Source of the DNA: Chlorops oryzae
Taxonomy: Eukaryota; Arthropoda; Insecta; Diptera; Chloropidae
Reading direction: 5' to 3'
NCBI GenBank assembly: GCA_020466095.1
Contig: CM035806.1
Coordinates: forward strand, 139,483,434-139,547,433
DNA: 64,000 nucleotides
A program made the position numbers and the translations under genes. Within the stretch, counting starts at the first letter, position 1; the number at the start of each line of letters is the position of its first letter. The notes under the pieces were generated by a model. That model searched no databases, was not told the DNA's origin, and worked only from the letters and a program-made list of their open reading frames with translations. Of the stretch, positions 12,219 to 21,980 are shown piece by piece.

Positions 12219-12300
12219 GGGTATTTGGTATTGTGCGAGCATACGATGGTACGTTACGTATACGCACTGAGAACCTTCCTACCTTCCTACGTAGGAATGT
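12219..12300 (+). repeat. Short repeat shared with 42070-42165
   Basis: About 45 bp ('GGTATTTGGTATTGTGCGAG' then 'CATACGATGGTACGTTACG' then 'TATACG') recur in inverse orientation near 42110-42160 with few changes. Probably the end of an unidentified transposon, just beyond the 3' end of IR-A. Confidence 0.5.
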
Positions 12301-12752
12301 TCGTTACGATTCTAGCGAAAATGAGTATGCCTAATATTGGGATAATTTGCCCTGGTTGCAAAGATATGGCTCGATAAGTGAATGAAAATAGTGTAAAATA
12401 AGAGCGAATAATGGCCCTTCTGACCTCATAGGAGCCACAATTAGAGTCGTAGGGTGGCACTTTAAATTTGCGTGCGGTCCCCACCTTTCCGAATTAGGTT
12501 TATCTCCTTGGCTATTTTATACGGTAATTGAGTTATGGCCCGAAATATCGGCCAAAGTAGAGGAAATTGACTTTTTTCACATTTTTGGCCATATCTCGGA
12601 AACACTACTTAAATCCATCAAACCATAGACCTTTTTGGAATGAGGGAGCCCTTAACTAATATAAAATAACCAGAAATAGCCAAAAAAAAAAAAAGGGTCG
12701 GAACGCTGTAGCATTGTGTTATGAAACTATAAATTAGCGAAATTATGTAATT

Positions 12753-15350
12753 TCAATGGGAGCTATTTATTTCTATTGTAGTCTTCCTAGCAAGTCCTCT
12801 CTGAAGATAGATTTCCGCAAGAAATATAAAAATGCTCATACAAATTCCGAGAATCCAGACCAAAAGTAATCCAATAAAATTTGCGATATCCAATTCAACA
12901 GGATCGTTTTCGATGACGGGATGTTTGGAGGCCTGGACTCGTCGCTGGTAATAAGTGTTTGTGAACCGATCCGCAATTATCCACTCCCAGTGTTCGGCAA
13001 ATCCAGCTGAATGGTACCAATGTACGAATTTGCCATATTCCTCCTGAAGGGCCCAATCGCGTGCCATAAACGAGACCGTAAACTGTGTGTACAGGTCTTC
13101 CTCCAACAGCTTGAGACGATTGATTGCTTTCGGCGTTAAATGATCGATATTTGCGAAGTGACCTTATTTCCAGATTGCTCAATATAAAGTTTGGTTTTTT
13201 TTTTTGTCTTGACAATTATATTTATAATTGACACTTACCGAATGTCAGGTACTCAAGTATAAATCCTCTGAATTCTGTTTCAGCGTCTCTTGTGATTTCC
13301 TCAACGGTTGAAAGATAAAAATTTGACAACAGTTTCTTTGATCTTGCCTGAAAGTTAGATCGCACATCAGAACATATGTATGTATGTTTACGTATGTATT
13401 TATTCACGAACGTCATCAGCGTGTGTAAGAGCTTCAATCCAATCTTCTGACTGTCCAGTCCATTTCAGGTTGAATTTTATCATTCGGTCTATAGAGTCGG
13501 GTGCCTCGTCCAAGCTGTAGCAAGTTATAAGTATGTATGCATTGACTGGATTCGAGTACATATGGTATATACTTGAACACTTACGTCGGAACCGTTATGA
13601 TTGCAGCCAATCCGCCTCCATACAGACTGGTCATAATGATGTCGATCATATAGCACGAGAAGAGGAGAACGCGCAGTGCAGTTCCTGTTACCTCGTAAGT
13701 CGAAGATTGCGAAATGAAAAGCTTGAGGGTCGTAGCATAGGCAAACTTGAAGTTCTGCTGCCAGTTTGAAAAATCACCGCCGCTCTCCATTTTCCGCTCC
13801 GCTTGACTCACAAAGAGCAGTCCAAGTGCCTCGATTGACAGGCAGAGAATGACACCGAACCAAAGTGTCAATTGAAAGGGTCGCAAGGGTAGGGCCCAAC
13901 TTGTTAGTCGTGCTGGTGCTGGGACCAGGCATGTTACTCCCGATCGCGCTAAAAATCCTGACTGGTCAAGGTACTTGAAATGCCTTCAGAATATAAAATT
14001 AATTAATATTAAATAACTTCTTCGTGCTTTGGGTGCTTTTACGAAACGTGCCATTGAAAGTCACCACCAAAGGACAACATAGCGCGATCCTGTACAGCTA
14101 ACCCAATACATCCGCTTCCACTCCCATTCGGGTATGTACTGCCCCAATCATCTTCCTTTGCTGGAAACAACAGAACGCAAGCTAAGTTTTGCAAAAGCTT
14201 TTGAAGGTCTTACGAATTACACGAATCGAAGTGAATGCTGCAATTGTAAAGCCAGCAGAAGTCGAAAAGTGGCCGGGCCTCCGTACCGTCCACAAAAATT
14301 GTCCCATTCGGATTGTTCTCATTATGATCGGGCACTTGAGGTTGTAGATCCTAGAAACTATAAAGGTTAAATAATTTTTTGAGTAGGAATTATGTACATA
14401 CGTGCTTATAAACAGCATATGGAGCGTAGTAGGGAGATGCAAAAATAACCTCCTTGCCCGCAAGGTGTCTCTTTTTATAGGGAAACATATCGTTGGATGA
14501 CCAAACGAAGCTATCATTTACGCCGTTATATATATTTACTGTGTAAAGTGATTGCGGCTTTTCGTGAATGGGCCCAACATACTTATTTGTTTTGAATGTA
14601 AATTTGCTTGAGTGAAAAGTTTCGGCTTCAACAATTAAAATGTCTGAATGCACTGGGAAGAAACGAATTGAATCGTTTAAGCCACAAAATATTTGAATAT
14701 CAAATGTTCCTCTTCAATGTACCTTGAAAGAAACGATTTTGAAAAAAGTCGGAGGATATGTTCAACGTATCTCTGTGATATGCGAACAAGAATCGATTCT
14801 GCTTCGAATGCCAATCCGCGTAGAGATTTCCTCCTGTAAATGCCCTTATGACTTCGGGTATTTCATCCTGAAAGGCTACGTAGGTCTAAAAAATAATTAC
14901 ATTGATGAAATAAGTGCCCAATGAGAACTTCGCGGCCATTTTGTACCTCACAAAAGTTCGATTCGATCGAGACTATCATCTTTAAAATGAGATCGTCGAA
15001 GACTAGATTTCGTGAGTTGAGTTCCCTTCTTTTCTTTTCAAAGTCATAAGTATTCGAGTCGAGAAATTCGGAGTAGCCATTGAGGGTTATAACCACAATG
15101 GTTTTGTCTGTTGATCCATCGTTAAACTTCTCAGTCGATAGATCGAAGTCGAATTTCGGATTCGAAAATAGACAGATTGTTGCCGAGTTGGGGAGATAAT
15201 TTTGAACTGAAATCAAATTCCCAAAATTGTTTTATGCAAATTAAAAAAATTGTTTATATTTTTTAAAGAAATTTTTCATGAACAAGGACTTTGCTCACTT
15301 ATCAAGTTGAGTATCCTCGACCAATAATTCAATTGAAGTGGCAGCAACAT
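12753..15350 (-). CDS. Ionotropic receptor IR-A (divergent iGluR-type chemoreceptor), 10 exons
   Basis: Chemosensory ligand-gated cation channel of the insect IR family, expected in the dendrite membrane of sensory neurons. Exons in transcription order: 15299-15350, 14947-15206, 14723-14885, 14402-14652, 14221-14350, 14052-14160, 13585-13983, 13412-13514, 13239-13347, 12753-13162. These sum to 1986 nt, 661 residues, with no internal stop. S1 lobe precedes a 'SWALPLRPFQ' segment and TM1 (about 360-379). The pore and TM2 end in 'SLYGGGLAAIITVPT' (to about 455). S2 contains 'GHFANIDHL' and 'GFAEHWEW', and TM3 is about 622-642. The start ATG opens a short hydrophobic leader as in IR-B and IR-C. 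All donors are GT except after exon 6, where the frame requires a GC donor at 14050-14051. The nearest named group may be Ir41a/Ir76a-like; this is unproven. Exons 2, 3 and part of 7 match IR-B exactly. Confidence 0.88.
14050..14051 (-). other. Non-canonical GC splice donor, IR-A intron 6
   Basis: The exon ends CAATG and the intron begins GCACGT. IR-B at the same place has CAGTG|GTGAGG and IR-C has TATTG|GTAATC. Only this junction keeps the frame into the next exon (G CAT TTC AAG). The nearby GTTTCG would shift the frame to an early stop. It is either a GC-AG intron or a splice-damaging mutation. Confidence 0.7.
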
Positions 15351-15628
15351 CCTTTCTCATTTGCTTGCATCGATGCTTTTTCATTCTTAGAATCCGGTTG
15401 CAAAGGCCTTTTATAGCAAAAGCTTTCAATATTGATATAATTAAAGTTCCTTTTTCCTTTTGCTATGCCACTTAATATTTATATTACAGATAATTTGTTA
15501 CTAAGACTTACTTAGTCTTCATAAAATATTCATTTTAGTTGTTTCTAAGGCTCTCGTTGGTCTTTTATGTTCGTACTTGAAAACACTGAGAAAAATTAGT
15601 TGTTATTTCACAGAAATTGGATAGTTTT

Positions 15629-16140
15629 GATACCCAACACACCTTGTGTCGAGGGTATATTGCGTTTGTGTGGTTGTGTGTAACACCCAGAACTAGTCGA
15701 GATAGACGCCGTCTGTCTGTATACAGTTATCTTATCGGAGGAGTTGAGCTATCTCAGCGTAATTTGGTATGCGTCTTGGCAGGGACATGAGTAAAATCAA
15801 ATTCGAGAATGGACCCGATCGGACCATTTTAGGGGTAACTCAAGTACTAGGGTCGGTCACAAAAATCTCAAAACTGCCCCAAAATCGGAGTTTTTCAAAA
15901 TATTTCAATGAAACTTCGAATTTGAGCGTATATTTAAGCCTCCGGTTAGAATTAAAAAAAAAAATTGGAAAATTGGGCATGGCACAGGGGCGGTTTGGAT
16001 AAAGAAATTTAACAAAAGTCGGCATATGAGGCCCCTTATGGCCTTAAACACCTCTTGATATTAAAAATTATTTGAACATGTGTGTCTGTGTCGGATATTT
16101 TGTTGTCAGGCTCGCCTGACTATAACACCCTTACTTGTTT
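15629..16140 (-). mobile_element. Dispersed repeat family R1, copy 2
   Basis: Inverted copy: starts 'GATACCCAACACACC' with 'TTGTGTCGAGGGTATATTG' and ends 'TCAGGCTCGCCTGAC' with 'TATAACACCCTTACTTG'. It lies between the IR-A start codon and the IR-B gene, so it post-dates or accompanied the receptor duplication. Confidence 0.7.
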
Positions 16141-16905
16141 TTTTTTAATCTTTTGAATTATTTTGCCATTAGTAGCTTTATTTCCTGCGATGTCCTGTAA
16201 TTTCTGCAAAAAAAAGTTTCAAGAAACTTAAAAGGGCTCTCCATGGCAACGTTCTGCGAATCGTTCATACAAAGAGGCTTATAAAGGGGGATTACTACTA
16301 CTTTTTTTTACCTTTTGATATGTGGCATTAGTAATGAGGTCACAAAGATGCAAGTATTAAAATAATAGCTAGGGACCCGTTTTAAGTTTCTGTTTTACTT
16401 TGATGCTTGTGGCGACATCATTGGAATGGTTGCCAAGTTTTATGGACAGAGAAGTCCGCCCTTTCTGTAGGGCTTTAATCATTTCAAAGGAATTTTACCT
16501 TTTAAATGCTCTTTGTATGCATCCTTTTAGTACTGGCTCGTTTGGCTCTCATAATAATACTTTTTCAAAGACTTAGAGATTAGAAAGGACTTGGCGGTTT
16601 TTCAGCGAACACGAAAAAAGAAAATTTTTTATAACCATGTATGAGGCAAAATTATTTTTAATGCCGTTCATAAAATTCAGTTTCTATGCATTTTATAGGG
16701 CGCAATATTTAAAAATATCTCCGACAAATAGTTTTAGTTAGCTATTGTTATAGAATGTAGACGTTTTCAATTTTATAACAGATGCAAGAAGCTGTTTGTT
16801 TGTACCAAACAAATATTTAAAAAGAAAAAAAAAAAAAAAAAACACTTCGCCCCCAAGAACAACGAAATCTTAGCTACCCTTTGTTGCTATTAAGAAAACA
16901 GCCTT
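16141..16905. other. Non-coding intergenic DNA between IR-B and IR-A
   Basis: No gene or recognised element. Confidence 0.4.
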
Positions 16906-16910
16906 AAGTA

Positions 16911-17015
16911 AGGCTGCTGACACACCGGATCAAACGAAACGAAACGGAAAGAAAAGCGGGTTTTTTGGCTAAGGAAACGAAAAGTTTTAATTTGATGCCG
17001 TGTGTCCGCAGCCTA
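16911..17015. mobile_element. Small MITE (about 105 bp)
   Basis: Ends AGGCTGCTGACACAC and GTGTGTCCGCAGCCT are inverse complements with one mismatch. AT-rich centre, no coding content. Confidence 0.5.
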
Positions 17016-17229
17016 AGCATATCAGCATTTACTGTACATCATTTTACTTGAATTTATGTTTTTGTCACACAAAAAAAAAAATCATAATCGCCGCAAAGAA
17101 AATATTTAGGCGAATTAATCGCTTTGCTGTTTGAAAGAAAAGCTGGTGTGCTTACTGCGTGGCCGCTCAGTTACTCCCGTCGACAGGTAAATACTGATAA
17201 TATTTGATTATTTAAATTTTTATAAACTG

Positions 17230-17535
17230 CCCAGCGGCCAAAATGGTGCTTACAGAAGCGATGAATCGTAACACATTTTGTGAGCCGTAGGCGGTAATGC
17301 ATACGACCTCATATACCATCCTAGTATACTTTTGTTCGAGCGTGGTCGCTTTTGAAGACTAAAAGCCTACCACCACCAAACCAAGTAAACTATCGGTGGA
17401 CAGTTCGCCTACAATCTCGTATACTTTGTAAGCTATTGTTAGGCAGTACAACCCCGTATACTTTGTAGCTATTAATATTGAGGTCGCTTACAGTCTCGTA
17501 TACTTTGTAGGCGGTAGGCACCGTTCGCCGCTGGG
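17230..17535 (+). mobile_element. 'CCCAGCGGC' terminal-inverted-repeat element, copy 1
   Basis: Left end CCCAGCGGCCAAAATG, right end CGCCGCTGGG. The interior holds repeated words: 'CTCGTATACTTTGTA' with 'GGC' or 'AGC' and 'TATTG', at intervals of about 40-55 bp. The copy at 28471-28830 has the same order with an extra internal unit. Non-autonomous DNA element; superfamily not clear. Confidence 0.7.
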
Positions 17536-17966
17536 AGCTGTTTCGGAACCTGTTTTGACATTGACAAGTTAGTTGTTTTTGCTAATTATCAGTGAGTGTA
17601 TATTTACGCTAAAAGTAAATATTTATAACTGCGTTTCTGGTCCACTCCGTTACTTTACAGGGTAAGACGGATGTGTTTTAGTTAACGCATTTATTTTTAA
17701 TCACTGTCTGTTGTACGACAAGAACAACAGAAAATTCCTGTTCGGTGCTATTTTTGTGCTGTGGGCACTGTTTAAAATGTTTTCAATGAATATTGTTCAT
17801 AAATTTTTGAATTTTTTGAAATTTTACAAAACTATTTTTTTAAATTCAACTTTATCACAGCGTAATTATAATTATCAACAAATTATCAACTAACTATCAA
17901 TTAGTTATTAAAAAATTATTTCATAAGTAAAATTTCAACTTTAATGATAAAGTAACGTAGTTTTTA

Positions 17967-18183
17967 TCGGCCTCCGTTGCGTAGTTGGTTGAGATGCCAA
18001 CCTACAATGCGAGAGGCTCTGAGCTCAACTCCCAGCTCGGGCGTGGATGTTAGTTGTGTGGTTTTTTCTGTTTCTGTTGTTCTTTGTTTTTCCATTTTTC
18101 CTGGTATCACAACGGGCCCATTTTGGGGCCGAAGTGTGTCGCCCTTGGTGGCAGCGACAGCAACCAACGAACCAATCAAGTTA
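17967..18183 (+). mobile_element. tRNA-derived SINE, copy 1
   Basis: tRNA-like head 'GGCCTCCGTTGCGTAGTTGG' 'TTGAGATGCC' with a B-box-like 'CTGAGCTCAACTCCC', followed by a body containing 'GGTATCACAAC' and 'TTGGTGGCAGC'. An inverted copy with the same head and body is at 61830-62123. Confidence 0.65.
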
Positions 18184-18206
18184 GTTATTAGATATTTCAG
18201 TTTCTT

Positions 18207-18230
18207 TATACATATATATATATATATATC
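18207..18230. repeat. (TA)n microsatellite
   Basis: Short TA run right after the SINE. Confidence 0.7.
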
Positions 18231-18340
18231 TGATATCTGATATCAAAAATAAAAAGTAAAAAAATACGATTTCCTGTTCAAATAAAATGTGGAAAAGCGC
18301 TGCTTGATTTAGGCTTAAAAAAGAAATTTGGCCCATATTT

Positions 18341-18977
18341 TTATACCCAGCGTAAGCAGAGTATATTAGTTTTGTGCGAATCTTGTAACAGCCAGAGCTA
18401 AGCTCCGTAGATATAGATATATATATATATATATTTGATCAGGATCAAAAACTGAATCGATTTAAACATGTCCGTCCGTCCGTCCGTGGTCGGATCTCCT
18501 CCGAAACGGCTGGACCAACCAAGTCGAAATTTGGCACACAGGTATATCGGAATCCCAGTATGATCCTTAGTAAAAATGGGAGACATCCGCCCACTGCCAC
18601 GCCCACAAATGAATTTAATGTATTTTCAGTAAAATGCTTGTAACTTGCGAGCCACTCAACACATTTCATTGATATTTGGTGTCCTGGTAAACTACGACAT
18701 GGACATATCTGGAAAAATATGGACGGCGTTCTCCTCGAGCCACTTCTACAAATAAGCTCACAAATAAGGGTTTATCGTAACTTGTGAAGTGATAGGCGTA
18801 GAAGCTTCAAATTCGCAACATAGGTTGACCGAGGCGAATGAAAGGTGCAGGAAAAAAATGTATGTAGAACGCCCGCCCGCCCGCAAATGGAGAGGCAAAA
18901 CATAGTGCGCCATAATGTCGGGACGCTGGATATTTCAAAGTCGGGCTTGACCGACTTTAGCTTTTTTACTTGTTTTT
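18341..18977 (-). mobile_element. Dispersed repeat family R2, copy 3 (best preserved)
   Basis: Both ends present: 'TTATACCCAGCGTAAGCAG' on the left, 'CAAAGTCGGGCTTGACCGAC' with 'TTTAGC' and 'TTTACTTG' on the right. A TA microsatellite and 'CCGTCCGTCCGTCCGTGG' lie inside. It sits about 160 bp past the IR-B stop codon. Confidence 0.7.
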
Positions 18978-19116
18978 ATATATATTTTTATGCTGCTTTG
19001 GAAAAAATTCTTCCTCGGAGAGATTCATGATAATATAGTAAGCAATGGAAACACTTGTTTTTAACGTCGATATGAGATCAATAATTCTTATTAACTATTA
19101 TTATTTAATTATGTAA

Positions 19117-19122
19117 TTTATT
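19117..19122 (-). terminator. Likely poly(A) signal of IR-B
   Basis: AATAAA on the minus strand, 17 bp downstream of the IR-B stop codon. It is in the right place but AATAAA is common in AT-rich DNA. No such clear signal follows IR-A, where an AATAAA lies inside the last codons instead. Confidence 0.4.
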
Positions 19123-19139
19123 CATTAATTTTTCTTTGA

Positions 19140-21762
19140 CTATATAAAAGAATCTTGTTCTTTTCTCTTCGAACGTCTGTGGCTATAAATCTCCAAAATA
19201 AAAATGAAAATACTCATTACAATGCCGAAAATCCAGACCAAAAGTAATCCAGTAAAATTTGTTATATCCAATTCAACAGGATCGTTTTCGATGACAGGAT
19301 GCTTCGAGGCCTGCACTTTTCTTTGATAGTAATTATTTGTAAATTTATCGGCCATAACCCATTCCCAGTGCTCCTCAAATCCTGATGAATGAAACCAGAG
19401 AACAAATTGATTGTACTCATCCTGCAAATCCCAATCGCGTGCCAAAAAGGCCACTGTATACTGAGCGTAGAGATAGTCAACCATAAGTTTCAAACGATTG
19501 ATTGCTTTTTGGCTCAAATAGTCGATATTTGCCAGATGCCCTTTTGTGAATCCATTCATGCCATTCAGCCATTAGAAGAATTTAATTAAATACATTTGAG
19601 ATTAACAACTCACCGTACGTTTGGTACTCGACGGCAAAACCTCTGAATTCGGTTTCTGCCTCCCTTGCCATGTCCTCAATTGTTGAAAGATAATAGTTAT
19701 CAACCATCTTCTTTTCATAAAACTAGAAAATTATGCATCATGTAAGTGTAAATTTGTCAAAAATTAACTACACATATTCATTCGCATACACCGTCTGCCG
19801 TATTGAGCGCTTCAACCCAATCCATCGTCTGTCCAGTCCATTTAAGATCGTATTTTACCATTCGTTCTACAGAGTCGGGTGCCTCGTCCAAGCTGTAGCA
19901 AGTTATAAGTATGTATGCATTGACTGGATTCGAGTACATATGGTATATACTTGAACACTTACGTCGGAACCGTTATGATTGCAGCCAATCCGCCTCCATA
20001 CAGACTGGTCATAATGATGTCGATCATATAGCACGAGAAGAGGAGAACGCGCAGTGCAGTTCCTGTTACCTCGTAAGTCGAAGATTGCGAAATGAAAAGC
20101 TTGAGGGTCGTAGCATAGGCAAACTTGAAGTTCTGCTGCCAGTTTGAAAAATCACCGCCGCTCTCCATTTTCCGCTCCGCTTGACTCACAAAGAGCAGTC
20201 CAAGAGCCTCCATTGATAGGCAGAGAATGACACCGATCCAAAGTGTCAATTGAAAGGGTCGCAAGGGTAGGGCCCAACTTGTTAGTCGTGCTGGTGCTGG
20301 GACAAGGCATGATGCGTGTGCCAATGCTAAAAAAGTTGATTGATCGACGTATTTGAATTGCCTGTAAAATTGATTGCCGCGATTAAGTGGACTCTAGTGA
20401 CAAATACTTTTGTGACGTCCTCACCACTGCAAAACTGCCCCGTACGTGAGCATAGCATTACCTTCGAGTACCAAGCGCAAGCAGCCTGTTGCAGTGCCAT
20501 TTGGAAACGTTTTACCCCATTCGTCCCCAGCGGCTTCGGATGAGTTTTGAATGTCAACTTAGTAAGCAGGTAGAGTCTTATTTCAAGAACTTACTTGAAT
20601 CGAATTGAACGGAACAGTTCCTTGACTCACAGAAAGAAATAACAGGACGCGTCTCTGAGCCATCCACGTTTATTAAACCTTTTGGGTTTTCTTTGTTGTG
20701 ATCTCGAACTTGAGGATGAAGATCCTGGAAAATGAGTTTTTTTTTTTCGATATTAATTAGAACCGGTACATTAGTTTAAAAACTTTAGCGATGACCAACC
20801 ATGCTATAAACTGAATAGGGTGCATAGTATGGACAAGCAATTATAACTTCTTTTCCTTTCAGATCGGTTTTTTTACTCGGGTACAAAGAATCAATGGGAG
20901 TCCATTCAAATCTTTCGTTGATGGCGTTGTAACTATTTAAAGTATACAACGATTCAGGCATTTCTTCTCTTGGTCCAATGTATTTATTTGTTTTGAGTGT
21001 AAAATTGCTTGAGTGAAAAGTTTCGGCTTCAACAATTAAAATGTCTGAATGCACTGGGAAGAAAGGAATTGAATCGTTAAAGCCACAAAATATTTGAATA
21101 TCAAATGTTCCTCTTCAATGTACCTTGAAAGAAACGATTTTGAAAAAAGTCGGAGGATATGTTCAACGTATCTCTGTGATATGCGAACAAGAATCGATTC
21201 TGCTTCGAATGCCAATCCGCGTAGAGATTTCCTCCTGTAAATGCCCTTATGACTTCGGGTATTTCATCCTGAAAGGCTACGTAGGTCTAAAAAATAATTA
21301 CATTGATGAAATAAGTGCCCAATGAGAACTTCGCGGCCATTTTGTACCTCACAAAAGTTCGATTCGATCGAGACTATCATCTTTAAAATGAGATCGTCGA
21401 AGACTAGATTTCGTGAGTTGAGTTCCCTTCTTTTCTTTTCAAAGTCATAAGTATTCGAGTCGAGAAATTCGGAGTAGCCATTGAGGGTTATAACCACAAT
21501 GGTTTTGTCTGTTGATCCATCGTTAAACTTCTCAGTCGATAGATCGAAGTCGAATTTCGGATTCGAAAATAGACAGATTGTTGCCGAGTTGGGGAGATAA
21601 TTTTGAACTGAAATCAAAATCCCAAAATTGTTTTATGCAAATTAAAAAAATTTTTTATTTTTATGTTTTTTTTTCTTTCGAAATTTTATATGAACAAGGA
21701 CTCTGCTCACTTATCAAGCTGATTATCCTCGACCAATAACTCAATTGAAGTGGCAGCAACAT
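19140..21762 (-). CDS. Ionotropic receptor IR-B (divergent iGluR-type chemoreceptor), 10 exons
   Basis: Second IR of the tandem array, closest paralogue of IR-A. Exons in transcription order: 21711-21762, 21348-21607, 21124-21286, 20800-21053, 20595-20724, 20425-20533, 19963-20361, 19790-19892, 19614-19722, 19140-19540. Total 1980 nt, 659 residues, one open frame, GT donors and AG acceptors throughout. N-terminal hydrophobic leader begins MLLPLQLSYW. TM1 is about 361-380, pore/TM2 ends with 'SLYGGGLAAIITVPT' near 456, S2 carries 'GHLANIDYL' and 'GFEEHWEW', TM3 is about 623-644, and the tail is basic. Exon sizes match IR-A almost exactly. The acceptor of the last exon (AG at 19541-19542) has a poor pyrimidine tract, so that boundary is the least certain. 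The start codon lies 218 bp downstream of the IR-C stop, leaving little room for a separate promoter. Confidence 0.9.
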
Positions 21763-21902
21763 TTTTCAGTGTATCTTGTTCTTGATTTTGATGAATGTTG
21801 CATCAGAAATAACTTGTTGAACGCTTTTTATAATGCTTTCAATGACAGCAATGTGCTTATGGTTTAAAATGTTTTTTTTTTTTTTTTTTTGCTCATTAAA
21901 TA

Positions 21903-21908
21903 TTTATT
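21903..21908 (-). terminator. Likely poly(A) signal of IR-C
   Basis: AATAAA on the minus strand about 72 bp after the IR-C stop and about 140 bp before the IR-B start codon. If used, it would separate the two transcripts. Confidence 0.4.
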
Positions 21909-21980
21909 TGAAACTAATTTTTCTGAATGAATTAGTTGAATAAAAAATGTTTTTTCCACACTGAGAAAATTTCCTTGAAA

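Noticed and set aside
14724..14924. Identical 66-codon plus-strand frames at 14724 and 21125, and 78-codon frames at 13533 and 19911
   Set aside because: They are antisense shadows of the duplicated IR exons, not separate genes.
12753..15350. IR-A as a pseudogene
   Set aside because: Apart from the GC donor every exon is open and its 10 exons stay in frame; GC-AG introns are known to function.
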